Below the pieces are notes generated by a model, which worked only from the letters and a program-made list of their open reading frames with translations, ran no database searches and was not told the DNA's origin. The translations under genes and the position numbers were made by a program. DNA of 64,000 nucleotides from Collinsella tanakaei (GTDB lineage Bacteria; Actinomycetota; Coriobacteriia; Coriobacteriales; Coriobacteriaceae), in contig NZ_JAUDCO010000002.1 of NCBI RefSeq assembly GCF_030373545.1, positions 248,001 to 312,000 of the forward strand, given 5' to 3'. Numbering within the stretch: the first letter of the stretch is position 1; each line of letters starts with the position of its first letter. Shown here piece after piece: positions 49,226 to 57,878 of the stretch.

Positions 49226-50406
49226 CACCCGGCAATCGATAGGAGGCAATCGGCGAAACGATCAAGGTCTTGGGGGTCGACGCGGTCGTCAAACGAGATG
49301 CGCAGCGATCCGAGCGCGCGCTCGCGTGGGATACCCATGGCGAGAAGCACGTGGCTGGCGTCGAGGCTTCCGCTCGAACAGGCCGATGCGGCAGAGACTT
49401 CGAAGCCCGCGGCATCGAGCTTCAAGATGAGCTCCTCGGATTCAAAGCCGTCGACGGTCACGGAGACGATACCCGGCAAGCGATCGGTGTGCTCCCACTG
49501 CTCGATGGTGGGGCGTATACGCGGATGGGAGCTCAGGCGCGCATAGAGCGCGTCGGCGAGCTCGAGCAGGCGTCCATGCTCCTCATGCACCGACGGAGCG
49601 AGCGCGTCGGCGACGGCGGCAAGCGCGACGATGGCGCGGAGGTCCTGCGTTCCGGGACGCCTTCCCGACTCCTGCCCTCCCCCGTGGGAGCGCGGCTTTA
49701 CCGGAGTGCGCGATTTCAGGTACAGGGCGCCGATGCCCACGGGTGCACCGACCTTGTGGCCCGCAAGTGAGAGGGCGTCCACGTCAAGCTGTACGACATC
49801 GAGCGGTATATGCAGATAGCCCTGGATGGCGTCGGTGTGCATGAAGGCACCGTGATCGTGCGCGATGCGCGCCAGGTCGGCGATGGGCTGCACGGCGCCC
49901 GTCTCGTTGTTGGCGACCATGACGGACACGAGGGCGACATCGGAGTCGATGGCGGCTGACAGCGCGTCGGGTCGAACGACGCCGGAGGCATCGGGGTCGA
50001 TAAAGTCGACCGTAAAGCCAGCCTCGCGCAACATCGGTACGTTATCGAGGATGGAATCGTGCTCGATGGAGCTCGTGATGACGCGTGTACGCGAGCGGTC
50101 GCGCATGCGCACCCCTTCGGCGATCCCCATGAGCGCGAGGACGTTTGCCTCCGTTCCGCCCCCGGTAAAGACGATCTCGCTGGGTCGCACGGACGCACCG
50201 AGCGACACCGCGACGCGGCGGCGGGCGCGTTCAAGTTCACGGGCTGCCGTGCGGCCGAGCGTATGGAGCGAGTTGGGGTTCACACCGGCGATGTCGGACG
50301 CATCATAGCGGCGCTGGGCCTCGATGGCTTCGGGCCGCATGGGCGTGGATGCCGCGTAGTCGAGGTTCACGAGCGCGCGGTCCTGTTGGATGGAATTGTT
50401 GGTCAC
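49225..50406 (-). CDS. Cysteine desulfurase (NifS/IscS family)
   Basis: PLP enzyme releasing sulfur from cysteine for Fe-S clusters and thio-modification. The 393 residues contain LDYAASTPMRPEA, TGGGTEANVLAL, the PLP lysine in SLAGHKVGAPVG and the catalytic Cys in SAASACSSGSLD. The start is 3 bp after rpe. No iscU or mnmA is adjacent. The many Fe-S proteins in this window (hydrogenase, radical-SAM enzymes, IspH) need such a sulfur source. Confidence 0.92.
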   Translation of the reverse strand: MTNNSIQQDRALVNLDYAASTPMRPEAIEAQRRYDASDIAGVNPNSLHTLGRTAARELERARRRVAVSLGASVRPSEIVFTGGGTEANVLALMGIAEGVRMRDRSRTRVITSSIEHDSILDNVPMLREAGFTVDFIDPDASGVVRPDALSAAIDSDVALVSVMVANNETGAVQPIADLARIAHDHGAFMHTDAIQGYLHIPLDVVQLDVDALSLAGHKVGAPVGIGALYLKSRTPVKPRSHGGGQESGRRPGTQDLRAIVALAAVADALAPSVHEEHGRLLELADALYARLSSHPRIRPTIEQWEHTDRLPGIVSVTVDGFESEELILKLDAAGFEVSAASACSSGSLDASHVLLAMGIPRERALGSLRISFDDRVDPQDLDRFADCLLSIAG

Positions 50407-50409
50407 GAT

Positions 50410-51090
50410 TCAATCTTTCCTGCTGGTGCGACCGATGGAGGCGAGCTCGCGCATATCGCGGATGACCGCAGCCGGTTGGGGCGCCTTGAAGATGGCCGAT
50501 CCGGCGACCAGAACATCGGCGCCGGCGGCGGCCAGGGCTCGCGCGTTCGAGAGACTTACGCCGCCATCGACCTCGATGAGCGGGGAGACGCCGTGGCGAT
50601 CGCACAGCTCGCGCAGCTCGCGAAGCTTGCCGTACGTCGCATCGATGAAGCCCTGCCCCCCGAATCCAGGGTTGACGCTCATGACGAGGACGAGGTCGAC
50701 GACGTCGACGGCATCCTCAAGATCGGATACGGGCGTCGCGGGGTTGATGACGACACCGATTTTCACGCCGCGCTCGTGCAGGCGATCCGCGAGCGCGGAA
50801 AGGTCCTCCACCGCCTCGCGATGGACCGAGATCAGATCGGCGCCAGCGTCGGCATACCACAGGGCTGTCTCGTCAGGGTTGGTAACCATCATATGGACGT
50901 CGAGCGGCACGGAGGTGGCGCGCTTGACGGCCTCGACGATCGTGGTGCCATACGACAGGTTGGGTACGAAGTGCCCATCCATCACGTCGATATGGACGAA
51001 GTCGGCATCGGAGATGGCGGCGATATCACGTCCGAGGTTCAGGAAATCGGCTGCAAGAATCGAGGGGGAAATGAGGATGGAGTCGTTCAT
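50410..51090 (-). CDS. rpe: Ribulose-phosphate 3-epimerase
   Basis: TIM-barrel enzyme of the pentose-phosphate pathway. The 226 residues have SPSILAADFLNL, FVHIDVMDGHFVPNLSYG, LDVHMMV, MSVNPGFGGQGFI and EVDGGVS, including the metal-binding His/Asp residues. It lies 12 bp after gpsA and 3 bp before the cysteine desulfurase. Confidence 0.95.
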   Translation of the reverse strand: MNDSILISPSILAADFLNLGRDIAAISDADFVHIDVMDGHFVPNLSYGTTIVEAVKRATSVPLDVHMMVTNPDETALWYADAGADLISVHREAVEDLSALADRLHERGVKIGVVINPATPVSDLEDAVDVVDLVLVMSVNPGFGGQGFIDATYGKLRELRELCDRHGVSPLIEVDGGVSLSNARALAAAGADVLVAGSAIFKAPQPAAVIRDMRELASIGRTSRKD

Positions 51091-51102
51091 CGCAGGTCTC
51101 CT

Positions 51103-52110
51103 CTAGTCGCTCAGGCCGTAGAACTCCTCGGTCGGGAAACGATCGATGAGCTCTTGGAACACCGTCTCCTTGGATACGCCGCGCCACAGGACGGCCTCGA
51201 GTGCGAAGGTGATCGGCGCGTCGACGCCCAGATTGCGCGCGACCTCGGCGACGCTCTTCGCAGCGACCGCACCCTCGACGACCATGTGCGTGCGCGCCTG
51301 GTACTCCTCGAGCGTGCCGCCGTGTGCAAGCGACTCGCCGAACGTGCGGTTGCGCGAATGGCGCGACGTGCAGGTGACGACGAGGTCGCCCATGCCGGCA
51401 AGACCCATGCACGTGATGGCGGAACCGCCGCGTGCATGCACGAGACGGCTGATCTCGGCGAGGCCGCGGGTCATGACGAGCGCGAGCGTGTTGTCGCCGT
51501 AGCCCATGCCGGCAAGGTAGCCGCAGACGATGGCGATGACGTTCTTCACGGCGCTGCACATCTCGACGCCGATGAGGTCGGAGCCGATGTAGATCCTGAA
51601 GTGGTCTGAGAGCAGCACAGATTTGAAGAACTCGGCGACCTGGGTGTCTTCGCAGGCGATCACCGCTGCCGAAAGGCCACCGCGGCAGACCTCTTCGGCG
51701 TGATTGGGGCCGGCGAGCACCGCGATGCGCTCGGGATGGCCGATGCAGTCGGCGACCAGATCGGACATGAGCATGCCGGTCTTCTCCTCGATGCCCTTGG
51801 TGAGCGTGAGCACAGGCATCTCCGGCAGGATATAGGGCGCGGCGCCCTCAAGCACTGAGCGCAAAAACGGCGAGGGGACGGCAAGAATGACGCCCTGGGT
51901 TCCCTCAAGCGCCTCCTCATACGACGCGGTGGCGCGCACGTTGTCGGGGAGCACGTAGTCACCGAGGTAGACCGGGTTGTTGTGGTCGTTGTTGATGCAG
52001 TCGACGCTCTCGCCGCCGAAGGACCACACGACGACCTGGTCGGCACGGGCTGCGGCCTGACCGGCGATCGCGGTGCCCCAGGAGCCTGAACCGATAACGG
52101 TGATCTTCAT
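51103..52110 (-). CDS. gpsA: Glycerol-3-phosphate dehydrogenase [NAD(P)+]
   Basis: Makes sn-glycerol 3-phosphate for phospholipids. The 335 residues have the NAD motif VIGSGSWGTAIAG at the N-terminus, LTKGIE, AGPNHAEEV, SAVKNVIAI (catalytic Lys) and GLAGMGDLVVTC. ATG 52110 overlaps the plsY stop by one base. Its product is the substrate of PlsY, encoded immediately upstream. Confidence 0.96.
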   Translation of the reverse strand: MKITVIGSGSWGTAIAGQAAARADQVVVWSFGGESVDCINNDHNNPVYLGDYVLPDNVRATASYEEALEGTQGVILAVPSPFLRSVLEGAAPYILPEMPVLTLTKGIEEKTGMLMSDLVADCIGHPERIAVLAGPNHAEEVCRGGLSAAVIACEDTQVAEFFKSVLLSDHFRIYIGSDLIGVEMCSAVKNVIAIVCGYLAGMGYGDNTLALVMTRGLAEISRLVHARGGSAITCMGLAGMGDLVVTCTSRHSRNRTFGESLAHGGTLEEYQARTHMVVEGAVAAKSVAEVARNLGVDAPITFALEAVLWRGVSKETVFQELIDRFPTEEFYGLSD

Positions 52111-52814
52111 TATGCGCGTTCCTTTCCTTCGGTCTTCTTGGAGAACGACAGCTTGTTTTCGTTGCCGTCGCGTAGCTTTCTGATGTTGGAGCGATGGGCC
52201 CACACGACCGTCCATCCCAACAGGGCCCAGATACCGAGTGCAACGATGCTCATCTTGGGGAAGGCGAAGAACATCGTGACCGGAACGAGCGCCGCCGTGA
52301 CGATCGAGCCGACGGAGACATAGCGGGTGATCGCCACCAGCACGATGAAGATGGCAAGATGCACGAGCGCCAAGGGCCAGAAGTAGCCGAACAGGATTCC
52401 GACGCCGGTGGCGATGCCCTTGCCGCCGTGGAACTTGAGGTACGGCGAAAAGATGTGGCCGTACAGGCAGGCCAGCGCAACGAGGGCGATGACCCAGTCC
52501 TCACCCGACCCCGCCTCGAAGGTGCGCGCGGCACCCCATCCGATCGATGCGATGAGCATGCGGGAGACGTTGATGCAGACAACGCCCTTCAGGACATCGA
52601 ACAACAGGGTGGCCGCCGCAACCTTGGGTCCGGCGACGCGGAGCGCGTTGGTGGTGCCGATGTTGCCGGAACCCGACTTGCGGATGTCGACATTGCCCAT
52701 GATGCGGCCAAGGATGAGCCCGAAGGGGATGCCGCAGATGAGATAGGAGCCGAGGATGCAGGCGACAAGTGCTGCGACCGCCGGGCCCGGAATCATGACG
52801 ACGTCCGCGCCCAT
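52110..52814 (-). CDS. plsY: Acyl-phosphate glycerol-3-phosphate acyltransferase PlsY
   Basis: Membrane enzyme placing the first acyl chain on glycerol 3-phosphate. The 234 residues have five to seven hydrophobic segments and the three PlsY motifs: SGNIGTTNALRVAG, KFHGGKGIATGVG and a third near the C-terminus (WAHRSNIRKLRDGNENK). GGGGGAG precedes ATG 52814, which overlaps the der stop. The plsX partner is not in the window. Confidence 0.95.
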   Translation of the reverse strand: MGADVVMIPGPAVAALVACILGSYLICGIPFGLILGRIMGNVDIRKSGSGNIGTTNALRVAGPKVAAATLLFDVLKGVVCINVSRMLIASIGWGAARTFEAGSGEDWVIALVALACLYGHIFSPYLKFHGGKGIATGVGILFGYFWPLALVHLAIFIVLVAITRYVSVGSIVTAALVPVTMFFAFPKMSIVALGIWALLGWTVVWAHRSNIRKLRDGNENKLSFSKKTEGKERA

Positions 52815-54160
52815 CACTTCTCCCCCTTCGCGTCGCGCGTGTCCTTCTTGCGGAAGCGCAGGCGGATGGGCGTGCCGGCGAAGCCGAACGCCTCGCGCAT
52901 GCGGTTCTCGATATAGCGACGGTACGAATCGCTGACGAGGTCGGTATGGTTGACGAAGAAGGTGAACGTCGGCGGCTCGGTGCCCGTCTGCGTGGCGTAG
53001 TGCATGCGCAGGCGGCGCTTGCCGTCGACGACGGTGTGACCGAATTCGCGCATCTCGGTGAGCAGGCGGTTGAGCGACGACGTGGAGACGCGTGCCGAGC
53101 GGGCGGCGGCTGCGGCGTCCGCGAGCGCCCAGATCTTCTCGATGGAGCGGCCGGTCAGCGCGGAGATGCGCAGGACGCTCGCCCACGGAGCGAGCGTGAG
53201 GCGACGGTCAACCGATTCCATGACGTGCTCGCGAGCGTTGTCGTCGGTCAGAAGGTCCCACTTGTTGAGCAGGATGACCAGTGCGCAACCGCGCTCGATG
53301 GCGATGTTGGCGACTTTTTGGTCCTGCTCGGTCATGCCCGTCGAGGAGTCGATGACGAGCAGGGCGACATCGGCGCGGTCGATTGCCCGCAGGCCGCGCA
53401 CCATCGAGTAGTACTCGATGTTCTCGTACACGGTGCTCTTCTTGCGGATACCTGCGGTGTCGACCATGCGGTACAGGCGTCCATTGTGCTCGACGACGGT
53501 ATCGATGGCGTCGCGCGTCGTGCCGGCGACATCGGAGACGATGGACCGCTGCGACCCGATCATCTTGTTGAACAGGGACGATTTGCCGGCGTTGGGGCGG
53601 CCGATGATCGCGATGGACAGCGCGCCGTCATCGGGCTGCTCGTCGGTCAGCTCGTCCTCGTCGGGGAACAGCGCGACGACCTCGTCGAGCAGGTCGCCTG
53701 TTCCATGGCCATGGAGGGCGGAGATGGGAAGCGGGTCGCCCACGCCGAGCGAATAGAACTCCCAGAGATTGTCGTTTTCGCGGGCGGGATTATCGAGTTT
53801 GTTCACCAGCAGGAACACGGGCTTCTTGATGCGCTTGAGCATGCGCGCGACCGACTCGTCCTCCTCGGTGATGCCGGTTGTCCCGTCGACGATAAACAGG
53901 ATGGCGCAGGCCTCCTCAGCGGCGGCGAGAGCCTGGTCGCGGATCGGTGCGGAGAACACGTCCTCGCTTTTGAGCGGCTCGATGCCGCCGGTGTCGACCA
54001 GCGTGAATTCGCGTCCGTTCCACTCGGCGTCGTAGTAGGAGCGGTCGCGCGTGACGCCACGGCTCTCATGGACGATGGCCTCGGAGGTCTGGGCGATCCT
54101 GTTCACGAGCGTCGACTTGCCCACATTCGGCCTGCCGACGACGGCTACGATAGGTTTCAT
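52814..54160 (-). CDS. der: GTPase Der (EngA)
   Basis: Double-domain GTPase needed for 50S assembly. The 448 residues have two G domains, GRPNVGKST (residue about 10) and GRPNAGKSS (about 185), each with its G3 (DTGGIE, DTAGIRKK) and G4 (NKLD, NKWD), and a C-terminal KH-like domain. ATG 54160 with AAGGAG upstream is preferred to a longer frame. It overlaps the DUF512 gene end by 4 nt. Confidence 0.96.
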   Translation of the reverse strand: MKPIVAVVGRPNVGKSTLVNRIAQTSEAIVHESRGVTRDRSYYDAEWNGREFTLVDTGGIEPLKSEDVFSAPIRDQALAAAEEACAILFIVDGTTGITEEDESVARMLKRIKKPVFLLVNKLDNPARENDNLWEFYSLGVGDPLPISALHGHGTGDLLDEVVALFPDEDELTDEQPDDGALSIAIIGRPNAGKSSLFNKMIGSQRSIVSDVAGTTRDAIDTVVEHNGRLYRMVDTAGIRKKSTVYENIEYYSMVRGLRAIDRADVALLVIDSSTGMTEQDQKVANIAIERGCALVILLNKWDLLTDDNAREHVMESVDRRLTLAPWASVLRISALTGRSIEKIWALADAAAAARSARVSTSSLNRLLTEMREFGHTVVDGKRRLRMHYATQTGTEPPTFTFFVNHTDLVSDSYRRYIENRMREAFGFAGTPIRLRFRKKDTRDAKGEK

Positions 54161-55614
54161 ACGCGCTGCTCCTTGACGCTCTGGCCCGGGCCGCAAAGCC
54201 CGAGCGCGTGTTCGAGGGTGTCAGCAAGCTCGAAGGGCATGGTCGAGGCTATATGCACCCGTGCACCCCGACGCTCGAGCTCGCGTCGAATATCGTCTCC
54301 ATGATACCCGTCCAGCGTAAGCCCGTCCGAGTTGAACATAACGCTTGGCAGAATCAGTACAACGTTGACCAGATTGCCGGGAAGTTGCTCCAGCAGGTCG
54401 CAGGCACAGATGAGCCCGGTCACATCGACGTTGCCACCGAAGTAGTCGTTGCGGATCGCGATGACCGTACCGCCGAGCTCGGGCGCCTCGACCAGATTGC
54501 CCACCGTTGATGCCGCTGAGGTGCCGGATACGACCGCAAGGGCAAGACCGTTGACGGCCATCGCACGGCCGATCGCGGCGAGCCTGCTGCGATGGTTAGC
54601 GAGAAGCGCGGCGGTGTCGTCCAGATAGCTTCTGATCATGCCGATACCGTCGTAGTACTGCGGATAGCCGTCGTACCACGAGGCGGGTGGCACCTCGATG
54701 CCGGCATCAAGGTAGAACTCATCGGACATCTGGAACGTATGGCGGCCGAAGCGCTCGAGCGCCCGCAGTTGGTAGGGGCGCACCTGCTCGATCACCTGAC
54801 GCGCGGCGTCCGGATCGTCGGAATACGATGTCTTGAATCGCTTCTGGTGGCGAGTGAAGCCAAGCGGGACGATGCCGAGGCTGGTGATCTGCTCATGGGC
54901 CTCGCAGTACGCGAGGGTGCGATCGAGCTCCTCCCCGTCGTTGATACCCGGACACAGCACGATCTGCGCGTGAATCTCGATACCTGCATCCATGAGGCGT
55001 TCGAGCACCTCGATACCCCGGTGCTCGTTTTTACCCATGACGCGGCGGCGCACGGCGGGCGTCACCGCGTGGAGCGAGACGTTCATCGGCGAAAGATCGA
55101 GGCGGATGACGCGGTCGACATCCTCGTCGGTCATATTGGTAAGCGTGACGAAATTGCCCTGAAGGAACGACAGGCGGTAGTCGTCGTCGCGGATACTCAA
55201 GGAATCCCTGCTGCCCGGTGGAAGCATCGTCATGAAGCAGAAGACGCATGCGTTCACGCAGGTTCGCATGGCGTCAAAGATCGCGCCGTCGAATTCGATG
55301 CCCCAGTCTTCTCCGGGGTATCGCTCAAGCGTGCATGGGGTGGATGTCTGATCGCGTGGATCATATACGACAAGATCGACCTCGTCGTCATCGGATTCCC
55401 ACAGCCATGTGATCATATCGTCAAGGGCCGACCCGTTGACCGTCGTCACGACCATCCCGGGCTCGATCCCTGCGTCCCAGGCGGGAGACTCGGGGGCAAC
55501 GGCGCTCACGGTGGCGCCTTCCGGCGCGATGGGCGCACTCGGGGCATAGTCAGCGCGATCGAGCGCGTATGCCGGGACGCTCAGGCGGGCTCCAGGCGGC
55601 AGGTCAGCGTTCAT
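54157..55614 (-). CDS. DUF512 radical-SAM protein with PDZ-like N-terminus
   Basis: A 485-residue protein. The N-terminal about 95 residues contain a PDZ-like segment (AWDAGIEPGMVVTTVNG). The radical-SAM core follows with a C-x3-C-x2-C motif, CVNACVFC, near 122-129, and LHAVTPAVRRRVMG. The C-terminal DUF512 part includes VSGTSAASTVGN and NDYFGGNVDVTGL. It is located between ispH and der, the same place as in many clostridia. The reaction is unknown; some relatives are annotated as FeS oxidoreductases. The ATG at 55614 is inferred because no strong ribosome site is visible. Confidence 0.85.
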   Translation of the reverse strand: MNADLPPGARLSVPAYALDRADYAPSAPIAPEGATVSAVAPESPAWDAGIEPGMVVTTVNGSALDDMITWLWESDDDEVDLVVYDPRDQTSTPCTLERYPGEDWGIEFDGAIFDAMRTCVNACVFCFMTMLPPGSRDSLSIRDDDYRLSFLQGNFVTLTNMTDEDVDRVIRLDLSPMNVSLHAVTPAVRRRVMGKNEHRGIEVLERLMDAGIEIHAQIVLCPGINDGEELDRTLAYCEAHEQITSLGIVPLGFTRHQKRFKTSYSDDPDAARQVIEQVRPYQLRALERFGRHTFQMSDEFYLDAGIEVPPASWYDGYPQYYDGIGMIRSYLDDTAALLANHRSRLAAIGRAMAVNGLALAVVSGTSAASTVGNLVEAPELGGTVIAIRNDYFGGNVDVTGLICACDLLEQLPGNLVNVVLILPSVMFNSDGLTLDGYHGDDIRRELERRGARVHIASTMPFELADTLEHALGLCGPGQSVKEQRV

Positions 55615-56467
55615 CGGATCCACGGAGCATCTCCTCGATCGCATGGACCGTCTTATCGATATGGCTGGCAGGCGTGGAGGCACCGGCGGTGATTCCGATC
55701 AGGCCGGACGTATGGAACCACGCCTCGTCGAGCTCCGAGCTGTCCTCGATATGATACGTGCGCTCGCAGCTCTCCTTGCAGATCTGGGCGAGTCGGCGGG
55801 TGTTTCCGGAGTTCTTGCCGCCGATGACGACCATGACGTCGGCACGCTCGGCGAGCTCGCGCGCCGCTTCCTGGCGCTCCTGGGTTGCGCTGCAGATGGT
55901 GTTGACGACGCGCACCTCCTCGGCGCGTGCGACCAGCACGGAAACGATATCCTGCAGCGTGCCGACGGTCTGCGTTGTCTGCACGACGACTCCGACGCGG
56001 CGAGCAAGATCGATGCTGTCGAGGTCGCGCGCGGTCGAGACGACATGCGCCTGGCCGTCGGCGTGCCCGACGATGCCCTCGACCTCAGGGTGACCGCTCT
56101 CCCCCACCACGATGAGCTGATATCCCTCCCGGACGAGCTTCTGAGCGGCGCTGTGGACGCGCTTCACGTAGGGGCAGGTGGCATCGAGGACGTTGATGCC
56201 CGCGGCGCGGGCACGGTCGATGACCGCGGGCACCACGCCGTGGGCACGGATGATCACGGTCCCGTCCTGGATGTCATCGACGGCGTCGGCCATGTCGACA
56301 CCGGCTTGCGACAGTTCGCTCACGACGAGGGGATTGTGGATGAGCGGTCCGAGGGTCCTCACGGGCGTTGGAGCGTTCCGGGCGGCCTCGTGCGCCATGT
56401 CGAGCGCGCGCTCGACGCCGTAGCAGACGCCTGCGCGCGACGCGATTTCGATGCGGGGCTCGATCAT
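55604..56467 (-). CDS. ispH: 4-hydroxy-3-methylbut-2-enyl diphosphate reductase IspH (LytB)
   Basis: Last step of the non-mevalonate isoprenoid pathway, a [4Fe-4S] reductase. The 287 residues keep the three cluster Cys (in AGVCYGVERAL, DATCPYVKRVH and NTICSATQERQ), plus IRAHGV, GESGHPEV and GGKNSGNT. The frame opens well upstream, but ATG 56467 gives the normal N-terminus. It lies 2 bp after plsC; cmk-plsC-ispH is a common order. Confidence 0.96.
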   Translation of the reverse strand: MIEPRIEIASRAGVCYGVERALDMAHEAARNAPTPVRTLGPLIHNPLVVSELSQAGVDMADAVDDIQDGTVIIRAHGVVPAVIDRARAAGINVLDATCPYVKRVHSAAQKLVREGYQLIVVGESGHPEVEGIVGHADGQAHVVSTARDLDSIDLARRVGVVVQTTQTVGTLQDIVSVLVARAEEVRVVNTICSATQERQEAARELAERADVMVVIGGKNSGNTRRLAQICKESCERTYHIEDSSELDEAWFHTSGLIGITAGASTPASHIDKTVHAIEEMLRGSDER

Positions 56468-56469
56468 GC

Positions 56470-57198
56470 TCAGCGCCTCCCGGGATGCTCTTCGCGCAGC
56501 TCGTCCCGGATCGCGTACATCCGCTCGATGGCGGTGTCCTCGAGCCACTGCGTGCGCTCGCGCCTCTTGAGGGCATCGGGGGCATCCGAGAGCTCGAGGG
56601 CAGAGGACAGCCTCATCCAGCATTTGACCGGGCGCATCACGTGGTGGCCGATCGGGGTGATGTCGCGGAAGCCGCAGACAGCCATCGGGACGACGGGGGC
56701 CTTCCCCATCTGCGCGATGATCGCGAATCCGCCGTGCACCTCGATCGGCTGATCGTCGGTGCGGATACGGGTTCCCTCAGGGAAGATGAGGATGTCCTCG
56801 CCGCGCCCGAGCGCACGGCTCGCACGGCGCAGGGACTTCATGTCTGCGGTGCCGCGGTCGACGGGAATGCCGCCCACCCGCGCAAAGAACCAGCGCACGA
56901 TGCCGGATTTGTTGAATTCGCTCTTGAAGATCGGCCGCACGAGTCGCCCGCGCCTCCATAGCAGGACGACGATGGCGACGACCTCCGCCATGGACGTGTG
57001 GTTGGAGATGATGACAACGCCCGGAGGAGCCGTGCGGTCGAGAACCTCCTCGATGTTCTCAAGACGGCAGCGCCACATGATCTTGGTAAACGCATAGAGG
57101 ATGCCGAGGATGACGGCGTATCCAGCGCGCACGGCAGCAGGATACTCACGCATGCCGTTGTCGTAGTAGTCCTCGCTCGTGGATCCGAAAAACGTCAT
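56470..57198 (-). CDS. plsC: 1-acyl-sn-glycerol-3-phosphate acyltransferase PlsC, with HX4E active site
   Basis: Acyltransferase of the PlsC family that makes phosphatidic acid. The 242 residues have an N-terminal hydrophobic segment (about 24-40), acceptor motif FPEGTRIR and GGIPVDRG. The catalytic motif, normally H-x4-D, reads NHTSMAE: His 67 followed by Glu at 72 (codon GAG at 56983-56985) instead of Asp. This is either a tolerated change or a loss of activity. It starts at the cmk stop with a one-base overlap and ends 2 bp before ispH, so it is in the same operon as gpsA and plsY. Confidence 0.87.
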   Translation of the reverse strand: MTFFGSTSEDYYDNGMREYPAAVRAGYAVILGILYAFTKIMWRCRLENIEEVLDRTAPPGVVIISNHTSMAEVVAIVVLLWRRGRLVRPIFKSEFNKSGIVRWFFARVGGIPVDRGTADMKSLRRASRALGRGEDILIFPEGTRIRTDDQPIEVHGGFAIIAQMGKAPVVPMAVCGFRDITPIGHHVMRPVKCWMRLSSALELSDAPDALKRRERTQWLEDTAIERMYAIRDELREEHPGRR

Positions 57199-57878
57199 CA
57201 GGCCCTCCTCGTGCGGGAAAGTTCGGCGATCTTGGCGACGATCTCGTCGATGCCGTAGGCGGTCGAATCGATGTGGACCGCGTCGTCGGCGGCTTTCAAG
57301 GGCGCCGTCTGGCGATGCGCGTCAAGATCGTCGCGGCGCGCAAGATCGGCAAGCGTCTCTTCGATCTCCGCCGCGATGTGAGCGTCATCGATTGAAGCCC
57401 CCGGATGCCGCTGGAGCACGCGGCGCTTGGCGCGCTCGCGCGGATCGGCCGTCAGGAACACCTTGAGTTCGGCGTTGGGGAACACAACCGTGCCGATGTC
57501 GCGGCCCTCGGCGACGACGTCGCGATCGCGGGCAAAGGCGCGCTGGCAGGCCAGCAGGGCGTGACGCACGCCGGGATAGGCGGAAACCTTCGAGACGATG
57601 CGATCGGTCTGCGGTGTGCGAATCTCGGTCGTGACCTCGCGTCCGTCAGCAAAGACGCGCACGGGATCGGCCTCGGTGTCAAAGCTGATGTCGAGGTGGT
57701 CGGCGATATCGGTGACAGCGCCCTCGTCGTCAAGATCGACCCCGCGGTCGGCGCAGACGAACGCGACGGTGCGGTACATGGCGCCGGTGTCGAGCTTCGC
57801 GAACCCGAAGGCATGAGACAGCTCGTTGGCGATGGTGGACTTTCCGGAACCAGCCGGTCCGTCGATAGCAATGATCAT
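57198..57878 (-). CDS. cmk: Cytidylate kinase
   Basis: Phosphorylates CMP and dCMP. The 226 residues have the P-loop GPAGSGKST near residue 8, LDTGAMYRTVA, the CMP-binding insert of the long type and EGRDIGTVVFP. ATG 57878 is supported by the family start, with AAAGGA upstream. The gene overlaps the rluB end by 4 nt. It heads the plsC-ispH group in the transcript. Confidence 0.95.
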   Translation of the reverse strand: MIIAIDGPAGSGKSTIANELSHAFGFAKLDTGAMYRTVAFVCADRGVDLDDEGAVTDIADHLDISFDTEADPVRVFADGREVTTEIRTPQTDRIVSKVSAYPGVRHALLACQRAFARDRDVVAEGRDIGTVVFPNAELKVFLTADPRERAKRRVLQRHPGASIDDAHIAAEIEETLADLARRDDLDAHRQTAPLKAADDAVHIDSTAYGIDEIVAKIAELSRTRRA

